From Carboxylicivirga sediminis (lineage in GTDB: Bacteria > Bacteroidota > Bacteroidia > Bacteroidales > Marinilabiliaceae): a stretch of 55,452 nucleotides of DNA. Numbering within the stretch: the stretch's first letter is position 1; the number at the start of each line of letters is the position of its first letter. The stretch is taken from NCBI RefSeq assembly GCF_018156225.1, contig NZ_JAGTAR010000036.1, positions 1-55,452 of the forward strand, read 5' to 3'. Shown in pieces: positions 21,978 to 30,474 of this stretch. The translations under genes and the position numbers were made by a program. The notes under the pieces were generated by a model, which searched no databases, was not told the origin of the DNA, and was given only the letters and a program-made list of their open reading frames with translations.

Positions 21978-22949
21978 TTAGATATAAACTTCCAGTAACT
22001 TAGCTGAATCACCTGCTGCTAATTCTACTTTAGCAACAGACGCAGGTATCAGAGCAGCCTCCATCTCATTCAGCTCAATGCTTACATCAGCTGCTTTAAT
22101 GGTGCATTGCCCACCTACATTCATCAAAATTACAAACGAATCGAGCTGGCTGTAATCCTTGCTAACGCTATCCGTCACATTCAGCACATTCGTGGTAAAA
22201 TACTGACACGAAGCCAGCTCAACCGATTCATTAGCTTTGGCCACATAGGCAACTTTTCCCGACTCATCATCACTATAATTCATGGCATCTTTAGCCAGTT
22301 CGTGATGCAGCTCGCGTGGGTTGCCAAACTTATCGCGACGATCAAAATCGTAGATACGGTAGGTAATATCTGAGGTCTGCTGAATTTCAGCAATCAGGTT
22401 ACCGGCACCAATCGAGTGCACCTTACCTGCCGGAATAAAAAAAGTATCGCCGGCAGTCGTTGAGTGCTTCTGCATCAACTCCATCAGCTTACCTGATGAA
22501 TGGTACTGCTCAAACTCATCGACGCTTGTCTTTTTAGAGAAACCCGACACCAGCCCAGCACCTGCTTCGGCATCCACTACATACCACATCTCTGTTTTAC
22601 CAAACGAGTTGTGCTTTATTTTAGCCTGCTCATCATTAGGATGCACCTGGATGGACAAATCATCATTCGCATCGATGTACTTTATCAGTAAGGGAAAGTT
22701 GGTTCCAAACTGCTGATACACCTTAGCTCCCAATAAATCCTCCTTATAGGTCTCAATCAGTTCAGTCATATTCTTGCCGGCTAAAGTACCATTGCTTACC
22801 ACCGACTGATCATTCTTAAGGCCCGAAACGGCAAAGTTTTCACCAATTTTCACATCCTCAGCAACTTCAACATTTAACTTCTGAGGAAGCTTCTTTCCAC
22901 CCCAAATCATTTCTTTCAAGATGGGATTAAATTTTAATGGATACAACAT
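21978..22949 (-). CDS. manA: Mannose-6-phosphate isomerase, class I
   Basis: It converts mannose-6-phosphate to fructose-6-phosphate in the cytosol with a zinc ion. The 323 residues fit the short class I form common in Bacteroidota and Firmicutes. It starts LYPLKFNPILKEMIWGG. Zinc ligands are visible: QVHPND (101-106, His103), Glu120 in GKTEMWYVV and His178 in FIPAGKVHSIGAG, followed by the conserved IAEIQQTSDITYRIYDFDR. It is last in the lacI-ROK-manA series on the minus strand, 88 bp after the ROK gene. The neighbourhood points to use of mannose released by the beta-mannosidase. Confidence 0.95.
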   Translation of the reverse strand: MLYPLKFNPILKEMIWGGKKLPQKLNVEVAEDVKIGENFAVSGLKNDQSVVSNGTLAGKNMTELIETYKEDLLGAKVYQQFGTNFPLLIKYIDANDDLSIQVHPNDEQAKIKHNSFGKTEMWYVVDAEAGAGLVSGFSKKTSVDEFEQYHSSGKLMELMQKHSTTAGDTFFIPAGKVHSIGAGNLIAEIQQTSDITYRIYDFDRRDKFGNPRELHHELAKDAMNYSDDESGKVAYVAKANESVELASCQYFTTNVLNVTDSVSKDYSQLDSFVILMNVGGQCTIKAADVSIELNEMEAALIPASVAKVELAAGDSAKLLEVYI

Positions 22950-23037
22950 ATTATTTTCTGCTTATTCGTTTATTTTATAAATCGTTAATTCATTGCTAAC
23001 GCCTACCCTGCTTTATAGGGCAACAACACAAATCATC

Positions 23038-24126
23038 CTAATTACTCAGCTGACTTAAGGCATATGCATAAGCACCAATTGCAATGGCCTCGCTGGCATC
23101 CAGCTTACTGGTTGCAACGGCCACCTTCTGCTCAGGCGAATAATTTACTTTCTGGTTGGTAAAAGGTACTTCAATTTGATGAGTTTGGGTATTTAAAAAT
23201 GCCTCTTTCTCATCTGCATTATCCAGACAATAGACTTTTTGTACCAATCGGTCCTGCCCATTACCAAACTGTCCTTTCAACACTTCCATTACGGCCGGCA
23301 TATAAAATTGACTGGCGCCTGTTAAGCCTCCTCCAATCACTACCAAGCCATCAAACAGGTTAACAAGGTTAGCCACAGCATCGCCAATGTGCTTTCCAAA
23401 CGTGCTAAATGCTGTGATAGCCGCTTCTTTGTTTCCTTCCTTATTACCCGATGCAATGTCAAAAATATCCTTTGGCATCAAGGCTTCGGTATTGCCCGAT
23501 AGCTCATTATACACATTAATAATAGCACGAGTGCTCACACCTTCCTCAGCATTGCGCTCTGGCGAAACCGAGTTACTGATGTTCCACACCTCAGCAGCAA
23601 TGCTGTTGTCACCGCCAATCAAAATATCATTGTGCACCAATCCGGCACCAAAACCTGTGCCAAGTGTCAGGCCAATCAGGTTCTTGTATCGCTTCGGATT
23701 GTTCTGTGCCTCCAGCTGCTCATTAATTTCGGGCAAAAGACCGCCAAGCGCCTCCCCATAGGCATATAAATCGCCATCGTTTTGAATAAACACAGGGATA
23801 TTAAAATGATGCTCCAACATTGGGCCTAAGGCCACACCACCCCTGAAGGCCGGCAGGTTACCCAAATCACCGATAATGCCATTAGGATAATCTGCAGGGC
23901 CAGGAAACGCAAAACTAATAGCAACCGGCTCTGCACCTAACTGCTGCTTCACTTCCTTAAAGCCATCCAGCATGGTTTGCAGACACAACTCCAGATTGTC
24001 GCCATTGGCATCTTTCTTAATTGGCTCAATCAGGGTTTTACCGCCCTGCATGGCATTAAACACAAAATTGGTTCCTCCCGCATCGAGGGTTAACACCACT
24101 CTGTTGTCAAAATAAATACTACTCAT
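23038..24126 (-). CDS. ROK-family sugar kinase (possible mannokinase)
   Basis: The 362-residue protein has the ROK/actin-fold layout: phosphate loop LTLDAGGTNFVFN (13-25), FAFPGPADYPNG, catalytic Asp in IQNDGDLYAYGE, and adenosine-side GLTLGTGFGAGL. The usual ROK zinc motif (GHxx...CxCGxxGCxE) is missing. At that place the sequence reads AAEVWNISNSVSPERNAEEG. Between lacI and manA the best inference is a mannose or fructose kinase feeding ManA. Glucose cannot be excluded. An operator-like site lies 11 bases upstream of the start. Confidence 0.82.
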   Translation of the reverse strand: MSSIYFDNRVVLTLDAGGTNFVFNAMQGGKTLIEPIKKDANGDNLELCLQTMLDGFKEVKQQLGAEPVAISFAFPGPADYPNGIIGDLGNLPAFRGGVALGPMLEHHFNIPVFIQNDGDLYAYGEALGGLLPEINEQLEAQNNPKRYKNLIGLTLGTGFGAGLVHNDILIGGDNSIAAEVWNISNSVSPERNAEEGVSTRAIINVYNELSGNTEALMPKDIFDIASGNKEGNKEAAITAFSTFGKHIGDAVANLVNLFDGLVVIGGGLTGASQFYMPAVMEVLKGQFGNGQDRLVQKVYCLDNADEKEAFLNTQTHQIEVPFTNQKVNYSPEQKVAVATSKLDASEAIAIGAYAYALSQLSN

Positions 24127-24136
24127 ATCTTCTAGT

Positions 24137-24152
24137 TAACCGTTTTAGTAAA
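24137..24152. promoter_or_regulatory. LacI-type operator upstream of the ROK gene
   Basis: Minus strand TTTACTAAAACGGTTA is identical at 15 of 16 positions to the site at 25156-25171. It contains AAnCGnTT, the core of LacI-family operators. It lies between lacI and the ROK gene. Confidence 0.45.
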
Positions 24153-24165
24153 TGATTAAAATTTT

Positions 24166-25149
24166 TTACCTGTCAATTATTGTAGTTGAAAAACACACCC
24201 CGTTCATTGCGTGCCTGTGTTCAATCTGATGCATTAGCATTTTCACGCTCTCCTGAGCAATGCGTTCGCTTGGCTGCAAGGCAGATGTTACCTTAGGCAA
24301 GGCAAAATCAAACAAATCCAGGTTATCAAATGAAGCAAAATGCAGGCTATCGGCCAAGTGCGGAAATAGTTGGTTGATTGTCCAGATGCCTTGTGCAGCC
24401 AGCACATTATTTAAGAACAAAAATCCAGTTGGAGGCTCTTCCATAGCCAGTAATTCGCTTACTGCTGCTACTACATCCCGATTCTTTTCCTTTTCATCAA
24501 TGTCTTTTATCAAACGCTCATCCAGGTTCAGGTTATTTTTTTCAAGCGCTTCCTGATAGCCTTTGATGCGCGCTGCAATATTGGGCAGAAAAGAGCTTAA
24601 CGAAATTAGAGCTATCCGCCTGTGTCCTTTATTTATCAGTCGCTCTGTCAATAAAAATGCCGTCTCCTGGTTATTAACATCTACCGTGTTACCGGTTTCT
24701 TTTGAAAATACTCTGTCAAAACAAACAAGCGGCATATCACTGGTATATTTGATCGATTCGCCTGAAGACGGAGCCAGCACGACACCATCAATCTGTCTGT
24801 TTTTAAAGGCTTCGAGTATCATACGCTCTTTATCAGCCCTTTCGCCAGTGCTTGCCACCATTACCGAATACCCCAACTCCTCTGCATAAGCTTCCACTAA
24901 CCGGGCGATTTTTCCAAAAAAAGGATTGGAGATATCTGGCACCACAAAACCAATGGTATAGGAACGCCCCGTACTTAAACTGCGGGCCAGATGATTGGGC
25001 TGGTAGTTCAGACGATGTGCCGTTTCCAGAATACGCCTCTGGGTTTCGGTGCTGATGTGCTTTTCTTCTCCCCGTCCGTTTAACACAAACGACACGGTTG
25101 TTTTCGACACGCCTGCTTGCTCTGCTATGGTTTTTAATGAAGGCTTCAC
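24166..25149 (-). CDS. LacI-family transcriptional regulator
   Basis: The 327 residues have an N-terminal LacI helix-turn-helix (TIAEQAGVSKTTVSFVLNG, about 7-25) with hinge helix (NHLARSLSTGRSYTIGFVVP). A periplasmic-binding-like effector domain ends KMLMHQIEHRH...CFSTTIIDR. It probably binds a mannose-related sugar or phosphate and controls the ROK-manA genes, itself and perhaps the divergent EEP/sulfatase pair. The evidence is two matching operators: one centred on the predicted start of lacI transcription and one just before the ROK gene. The effector is unknown. Confidence 0.93.
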   Translation of the reverse strand: MKPSLKTIAEQAGVSKTTVSFVLNGRGEEKHISTETQRRILETAHRLNYQPNHLARSLSTGRSYTIGFVVPDISNPFFGKIARLVEAYAEELGYSVMVASTGERADKERMILEAFKNRQIDGVVLAPSSGESIKYTSDMPLVCFDRVFSKETGNTVDVNNQETAFLLTERLINKGHRRIALISLSSFLPNIAARIKGYQEALEKNNLNLDERLIKDIDEKEKNRDVVAAVSELLAMEEPPTGFLFLNNVLAAQGIWTINQLFPHLADSLHFASFDNLDLFDFALPKVTSALQPSERIAQESVKMLMHQIEHRHAMNGVCFSTTIIDR

Positions 25150-25155
25150 TTATCT

Positions 25156-25171
25156 TTTACTAAACCGGTTA
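25156..25171. promoter_or_regulatory. LacI-type operator at the lacI start site
   Basis: TTTACTAAACCGGTTA holds the core AACCGGTT. Given the promoter at 25177-25207, transcription should start at about 25170, inside this site. Binding there would block lacI itself and could affect the divergent EEP/sulfatase promoter. Confidence 0.5.
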
Positions 25172-25176
25172 GATGA

Positions 25177-25207
25177 CAAAGATAGAGAAGATTTATAAGT
25201 TCTCAAA
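25177..25207 (-). promoter_or_regulatory. lacI promoter
   Basis: Minus strand TTTG (25207-25204), 19-base spacer, TATCTTTG (25184-25177). Both boxes match the Bacteroidota consensus exactly with ideal spacing. This is the best promoter in the window. Confidence 0.6.
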
Positions 25208-25446
25208 ACAAGCATTATAAAGTAGTTCTAGCCCTTTTTTTTTTTTTTGCCCACGATTTCAGCTCCCTCAGGGCCATATTTAATCTGTCGCGATGGAATT
25301 AAATTATAATGCTTACAAAAGTCCATTGATTTTTGTCCGATTTTATTAATTTACTTTGCCTTTCAGATACTATCTTTATTCCCTCAAAGAAAGGAAACAA
25401 CAAAATAAGCAAAAGCTCCGCTTCGTTAATGCTAAAAAATAAAATC

Positions 25447-26532
25447 ATGCATCTCAAATTACCTACACCAAAGAGAAAGTATAGACAATTACTGGTTGGA
25501 GCAATGCTTCTTCTCAGCTTACTTCCCACACTTTTAACAAGCTGTCAGCCTATCAAAGAAAAGGAACTGAAAGTGCTTCAGTTTAATATCTGGCAAGAAG
25601 GCACCGTTGTTCCCAATGGCTATACGGCAATATTAGATGAAATTATCCGCCTCGATGCGGATCTGATTGCCTTAAGTGAAGTGCGCAACTACAACAACCA
25701 AAGTCTGGCCGAACGTCTGGTCAGGGACCTGAAAGAGCGCGGGCACACCTTCTACTCTGAAACCAGTTACGACAGCGGCATCTTGTCGCGCTACCCAATT
25801 ATTTCGCAAAAGATGTTATTTCCAGCCGTTGACGACCATGGTTCAGTCACAAAAGCCATCATCAATATGGATGGAATAGAAGTGGCTTTATACAGCGCCC
25901 ACCTCGATTACCGCAACTGCAGCCTGTACCTTCCTCGCGGCTACGATGGCTCTACCTGGGAAAAACTGGATTCCATTATAACGGATACCGAAATTATAGC
26001 CTCTGACAATCTTCAATCGCAACGCGATGAAGCCATCCAGGCCGTTATCGCTGATGCCCGAATAGAACATGAGAAAGGTCGACTCACCCTACTGGGAGGC
26101 GATTTTAATGAGCCTTCGCACCTGGACTGGACTGAAACCACAAAGGATTTATTTGATCACAATGGCGTGGTGATGGAATGGCACAACACGAAACGACTCG
26201 AACAGGCCGGATTTATTGATGTCTACCGACAGATGTACCCTAATCCCGTAAGCCATCCTGGCTTTACTTTTCCGGCAGACAACCCACTGGTGGACATTAA
26301 GAAACTAGCCTGGGCACCTGAAGCTGATGACCGCGACCGCATCGACTTCATTTTTTACCAGCCTCATCCCCATTTGCAACTAATCGATGCAGCAATTGTT
26401 GGTCCACGCGGCTCCATCGTGCGCAACGAACGCGTACAGGAACAATCGAGTGATTCAATCATACCCCCGGCGACCATTTGGCCCACAGACCACAAAGCTA
26501 TTCTGGCAACATTCAAACTAAGTTCTAAATGA
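25447..26532 (+). CDS. Endonuclease/exonuclease/phosphatase-fold lipoprotein
   Basis: I chose ATG 25447 because it gives a lipoprotein signal (MLLLSLLPTLLTSC). An in-frame ATG at 25429 is possible, and the frame is open further upstream. The resulting 361 residues have the DNase-I-like EEP fold: LQFNIWQEG, Glu in LSEVRNY, GGDFNEPS and the final WPTDHKAI, so metal and catalytic His/Asp residues are all present. As an exported lipoprotein it more likely acts on a phosphodiester or phosphate ester outside the cytosol than on DNA. The stop overlaps the sulfatase start (ATGA), so the two are coupled. The substrate is unknown; a sulfated and phosphorylated glycan is one guess. Confidence 0.85.
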   Translation: MHLKLPTPKRKYRQLLVGAMLLLSLLPTLLTSCQPIKEKELKVLQFNIWQEGTVVPNGYTAILDEIIRLDADLIALSEVRNYNNQSLAERLVRDLKERGHTFYSETSYDSGILSRYPIISQKMLFPAVDDHGSVTKAIINMDGIEVALYSAHLDYRNCSLYLPRGYDGSTWEKLDSIITDTEIIASDNLQSQRDEAIQAVIADARIEHEKGRLTLLGGDFNEPSHLDWTETTKDLFDHNGVVMEWHNTKRLEQAGFIDVYRQMYPNPVSHPGFTFPADNPLVDIKKLAWAPEADDRDRIDFIFYQPHPHLQLIDAAIVGPRGSIVRNERVQEQSSDSIIPPATIWPTDHKAILATFKLSSK

Positions 26533-28079
26533 TGAAAATACACAAACTACACTTCCTCCTATCCTTTTTTGCAGTTGCGCTCCTATCAGGATGTACTCCA
26601 ACAAAAGAGCAATCACCCAATATCATCCTGTTTATGGTGGATGACATGGGATGGCAGGATACTTCGGTACCTTTCTGGCACAAGAAAACACCCTACAACA
26701 AACGCTACCACACCCCCGGCATGGAACGCCTGGCCTCTGAGGGCATGATTTTCACGCAAGCCTATGCCAGCTCTGTGTGCTCTCCCACACGCGTGAGCTT
26801 AATGAGTGGGATGAATGCTGCCCGCCACCGGGTGACCAACTGGACCCTCCGTCGTAATGCTTCGGTTGATGCTACCGACTCCATATTGAGCTATCCTGAC
26901 TGGAATGTGAATGGTTTGCAACCCGTTGACAGCATTGAACGGTCGACTTATGCCACCATGCTGCCACAGATACTGAAAGACAATGGCTATTTCACCATCC
27001 ATTGTGGCAAAGCGCACTTTGGAGCCATGACCACACCATCGGCCAATCCGCTCAATTGCGGCTTCGACATCAATATAGCCGGTCACGCTGCAGGTGGACT
27101 TGGCAGTTACTTAGGAGAGCAAAACTTTGGCAACAAAGAGAAAGGATTCCACTCTGAACCATGGGGCGTACCAGGCCTGGAAAAATACCATGGCGACTCT
27201 ATCTTTATCACTGAAGCATTGACCATTGAAGCAAAAAAGGCGCTTGATTCGGCACGCATCAGTAACAAGCCGTTTTTTCTGTATATGGCGCATTATGCGG
27301 TTCACATACCTTTAAATGCAGATAAACGATTCTACCAGAAATACCTTGAGATGGGCCTACCTGAATCAGAAGCTAAATATGCTTCGATGATTGAAGCTAT
27401 GGATAAAAGCCTGGTTGACCTGATGGATTATTTGGACGAGAATAAGCTGACTGACAACACTATCATCTTGTTTATGTCAGATAATGGTGGCTTTAGTCTT
27501 CGCCCACGTGCCGGCGAGCTTCACACGCACAACAGTCCGCTCCAAAGTGGCAAAGGTTCAGCCTACGAAGGCGGTATCCGGGAGCCAATGATCGTAAAAT
27601 GGCCTGGTAAGGTTAGTCAAAAATCTATCTGTGATGATTATCTGATTATTGAAGACTTTTACCCAAGCATCATAGAGATGGCTGGTATTGACAACTTCTC
27701 AACACCACAAACAATAGATGGAAAGAGCTTTGTTCCTATGCTACTAGAGCAAAACAACAAAAAACAAGAACGCGACTTATTTTGGCACTTCCCCAACAAC
27801 TGGGGCCCAACAGGACCAGGCATTGGTGCCACCAGTACCATACGAAGTGGCGAATGGAAACTTATATACTACTATGCCAACCAACAATGCGAACTGTTTA
27901 ATATACCTGAAGACATTGGAGAACACACTGACCTGGCTGCCTCAATGCCAGATAAAGTGAATGAATTAGCCTTAAAACTCGGCAACTACTTAAGAAGCGT
28001 TGACGCACAAAGACCAACATCTAAAACAACAGGCAAATTAGTTCCATGGCCTGATGAAGCGGGTGACATTCACCAATAA
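26529..28079 (+). CDS. Sulfatase, lipoprotein (S1, cysteine type)
   Basis: The 516 residues begin with a lipoprotein signal (FFAVALLSGC, Cys22). The metal site starts at FMVDDMGW (Asp38, Asp39). The formylglycine motif is CSPTR with Cys84 and Arg88, so it needs a maturation enzyme (anSME in anaerobes), which is not in this window. LFMSDNGG is the second metal site. It removes sulfate esters from an extracellular or periplasmic glycan or small molecule. It is coupled to the EEP lipoprotein by a 4-base overlap. The subfamily cannot be assigned by eye. Confidence 0.93.
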   Translation: MMKIHKLHFLLSFFAVALLSGCTPTKEQSPNIILFMVDDMGWQDTSVPFWHKKTPYNKRYHTPGMERLASEGMIFTQAYASSVCSPTRVSLMSGMNAARHRVTNWTLRRNASVDATDSILSYPDWNVNGLQPVDSIERSTYATMLPQILKDNGYFTIHCGKAHFGAMTTPSANPLNCGFDINIAGHAAGGLGSYLGEQNFGNKEKGFHSEPWGVPGLEKYHGDSIFITEALTIEAKKALDSARISNKPFFLYMAHYAVHIPLNADKRFYQKYLEMGLPESEAKYASMIEAMDKSLVDLMDYLDENKLTDNTIILFMSDNGGFSLRPRAGELHTHNSPLQSGKGSAYEGGIREPMIVKWPGKVSQKSICDDYLIIEDFYPSIIEMAGIDNFSTPQTIDGKSFVPMLLEQNNKKQERDLFWHFPNNWGPTGPGIGATSTIRSGEWKLIYYYANQQCELFNIPEDIGEHTDLAASMPDKVNELALKLGNYLRSVDAQRPTSKTTGKLVPWPDEAGDIHQ

Positions 28080-28110
28080 CAACTTTCTATACCTGAGACA
28101 TTATTAAACG

Positions 28111-28148
28111 ACAAGAGGAGGCCATTCAACCAGAATACCTCCTCTTGT
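28111..28148. terminator. Bidirectional terminator, sulfatase / YitT
   Basis: Perfect 11-bp stem ACAAGAGGAGG / CCTCCTCTTGT with a 16-base loop between convergent genes. T-runs are weak on both sides. Confidence 0.65.
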
Positions 28149-28185
28149 TATTACTTCCAGCCTCAAGCCAGGTTTTCGAATAATA

Positions 28186-29094
28186 TTAATGCCCTACTTC
28201 AGACTCAATAGCCTTAAAGCCTTCACCGTGTATCTGGCTACTATCAATCACATTCACAAAGGCCTTAGGATCAATTTTCGCAATATGATTTAATAAGATG
28301 GTTGACTCGCGACGTGTAATAGTGGTGTAAATCACTTTGCGCTCAACACCCTCATACATGCCCATAGCCGAAAACATGGTCCCGCCACGCTTAATATTGT
28401 GCAAAAGTTTCTCTTGTATCTCATCATGTTTTTCTGAAATGATGAATAAGGTTTTATTCACTTTCAATCCATCAATCACCATATCAATAATCTTGCCTTC
28501 AATAAAGATAACTAACCATGAATAGATAGGAAGTGTCCAGTCAATTCCATTATCACCAGGCATAAACAGGGTTAACATGGTAATGGTACCGTCAACAATA
28601 ATCACCAGTTTACCCAATGACATACGCGTGTATTTATTCAGAATCATGGAAATGATGTCTGAACCACCTGATGTAGCACGTGATTTGAAGATCAGACCAA
28701 TGGCAACACCATATATAATACCGGCTACCAATGCATTTAACATGGGATCATTGGGCAAAAATGCCTCGTAGCCCCACCAGTAGGTTTCGAACATATAGGC
28801 AAAACCCATTATTAAGAAAGTACTAATTAGTGTTTTAATACCAAATCGAGGACCCAAAATAATGGTACCAATGATTAACAGTGGCACTTCCATGAACAGG
28901 ACAGAAACACTAATTTTAAAACCAAAGGTATGGTACAAAAAGTTACCAATACCGTAAACACCACCAGGTGCCAGCTTGTATGGGTTCACAAACAGCACAT
29001 CACCCATGGCGAACAAGAAACTACCCAGCAATATATAAGCATAGGTAATAAACCAATCTTTGGATAAAAACTTCTCCTTTGTAACAAAAGCCAT
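28186..29094 (-). CDS. YitT-family membrane protein
   Basis: The 302-residue protein has about six membrane helices in the first 200 residues (for example ITYAYILLGSFLFAMGDVLF and PGGVYGIGNFLYHTFG). A soluble C-terminal DUF2179 domain follows at about 215-290 (VIYTTITRRESTILLNHIAK). The family is widespread and its transport substrate is not established. RATSGGSDIISMILNKY is a conserved family stretch. It is a single gene. An adjacent CAAAGGTC near 29137 is only a partial promoter match. Confidence 0.9.
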   Translation of the reverse strand: MAFVTKEKFLSKDWFITYAYILLGSFLFAMGDVLFVNPYKLAPGGVYGIGNFLYHTFGFKISVSVLFMEVPLLIIGTIILGPRFGIKTLISTFLIMGFAYMFETYWWGYEAFLPNDPMLNALVAGIIYGVAIGLIFKSRATSGGSDIISMILNKYTRMSLGKLVIIVDGTITMLTLFMPGDNGIDWTLPIYSWLVIFIEGKIIDMVIDGLKVNKTLFIISEKHDEIQEKLLHNIKRGGTMFSAMGMYEGVERKVIYTTITRRESTILLNHIAKIDPKAFVNVIDSSQIHGEGFKAIESEVGH

Positions 29095-29187
29095 AATTCA
29101 ATTTAAATTTTTGTGTTCATGCAAAAAATCGCGCAAAGGTCGTCTCTTCTGCTACAGTGGGAAATGACAAATTTCATATTCACAAAA

Positions 29188-29216
29188 AAAGCTCACCCTT
29201 AATGCAGGCGAGCTTT
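29188..29216 (-). terminator. Terminator of the PNGase F-like gene
   Basis: AAAGCTC / GAGCTTT stem, extendable past one mismatch. On the minus strand it is followed by a run of seven T. Confidence 0.65.
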
Positions 29217-29240
29217 GTATTTTTATTTCACACGTACTTG

Positions 29241-30458
29241 CTATTCCTCCCAGGTAAGGAAGGCTGACACCAGCCAGTGATTTAGCTCGTCGCCATCTAT
29301 CTCCTGCGCTTCAGGAATACTGAAAGTAAACTGATGTTCGCCTGGTTGAATAGCCAAATCAACCACCAATGGCTCCACATCGGAACCCGGACACCAGTTA
29401 GAACGCGACAAGTCGGATGATGCCAATCGCTCTTCAATCACTTTTTCTTTATATTTCCAGGTTTCCCAATCGATATAGGTGGCTGTATCTTCGATCAACC
29501 ACACTCCCGATCCTGGGTTAAAACGACGGAAAGCGGCACAATCATCACGCCAGGGAATAAAATTAATCACCTCCTGATTATCTACCTTAACAATATTGGT
29601 TTTCTTCACAAACTCATCGCCACCAGAGTGACCACCGTGACCTGTGGTGATATAGTGCAAGCGCACATTTTTAGCCCCTTCAGGCACCGCTGCACTCACC
29701 AGCAAATCCTTTCGCGCAAATAAATCGACATGCCTCTGGCCTTTGTAATATGGTATTGTATTGAGCAGTGATAGCACTTTAGTTTGAGGCTTTGGTGCAT
29801 ATAAATAGTCCGTTTCATCAAAGTTAATCTCAGCTGATACAGTATAGCCCTCCTTGGTCCATGTATCCACCCAGATACCAACCCAAACCTCGCCTTCGAT
29901 AAGCGAGAGACGGTCGGTTACATCCTGCTCCCAAACAACCTTATCTTCCCAATGAGGAATATAAACCGGTTTCCGCAAATCCATCTTATCATTATAGAAA
30001 CCAACCCCAAAAGGCGTCATAAAACGCATCAGCTCCACCACTGGCATGTAATCAGCATCGGGTACAATTCCTTTCAGGCTTTCCTGTTCAGCCGTCAACT
30101 CAGGCAGTTCACCTTCCGCTTGCAACGACACAAAATTGGTAATTGAACTGTTTGGGATAATAAAGAATGAACCAGACTTATCCCAACGGTCACCAGCCGA
30201 TGCCACTGTCACTTTAACAGAAGCGGCAACTTCGCGACTATATTCAGGGAATGTTACTTTTTTAAGCAGGATACGGCCATCCATAATCCGATATACCTTA
30301 TCAGCTTCTGTTAGTTCATCGGTAAAAGCACCACCATCAAAGTACAAATGCTCGTTATCGAAAATAACCATTTGCTTATCTCCAACCGACTGAATCACTT
30401 TCGGCCCGCAGCTCCATAGCGCAAGCATACTGATTAATAGTACTATATTCTTCATCAT
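29241..30458 (-). CDS. PNGase F-like lipoprotein (N-glycanase-type double jelly roll)
   Basis: The ATG at 30456-30458 is preferred over upstream starts because it gives a lipoprotein signal (NIVLLISMLALWSC) and no overlap with the MFS gene. The 405 residues resemble peptide-N-glycosidase F. The N-terminal half has a ...ELMRFMTPFGVGFY segment like the ITPYWVG region of PNGase F. The C-terminal half has GHGGHSGGDEF, FRRFNPGSGVW and NWCPGSDVEP, the last close to GWCPGM in the enzyme. It may remove N-glycans from glycoproteins, or be a non-glycanase relative. The equivalents of Asp60 and Glu206 cannot be aligned safely by eye. It lies 16 bp downstream of the MFS gene in one operon. Confidence 0.72.
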   Translation of the reverse strand: MMKNIVLLISMLALWSCGPKVIQSVGDKQMVIFDNEHLYFDGGAFTDELTEADKVYRIMDGRILLKKVTFPEYSREVAASVKVTVASAGDRWDKSGSFFIIPNSSITNFVSLQAEGELPELTAEQESLKGIVPDADYMPVVELMRFMTPFGVGFYNDKMDLRKPVYIPHWEDKVVWEQDVTDRLSLIEGEVWVGIWVDTWTKEGYTVSAEINFDETDYLYAPKPQTKVLSLLNTIPYYKGQRHVDLFARKDLLVSAAVPEGAKNVRLHYITTGHGGHSGGDEFVKKTNIVKVDNQEVINFIPWRDDCAAFRRFNPGSGVWLIEDTATYIDWETWKYKEKVIEERLASSDLSRSNWCPGSDVEPLVVDLAIQPGEHQFTFSIPEAQEIDGDELNHWLVSAFLTWEE

Positions 30459-30474
30459 TGCTCTATTTATATTA

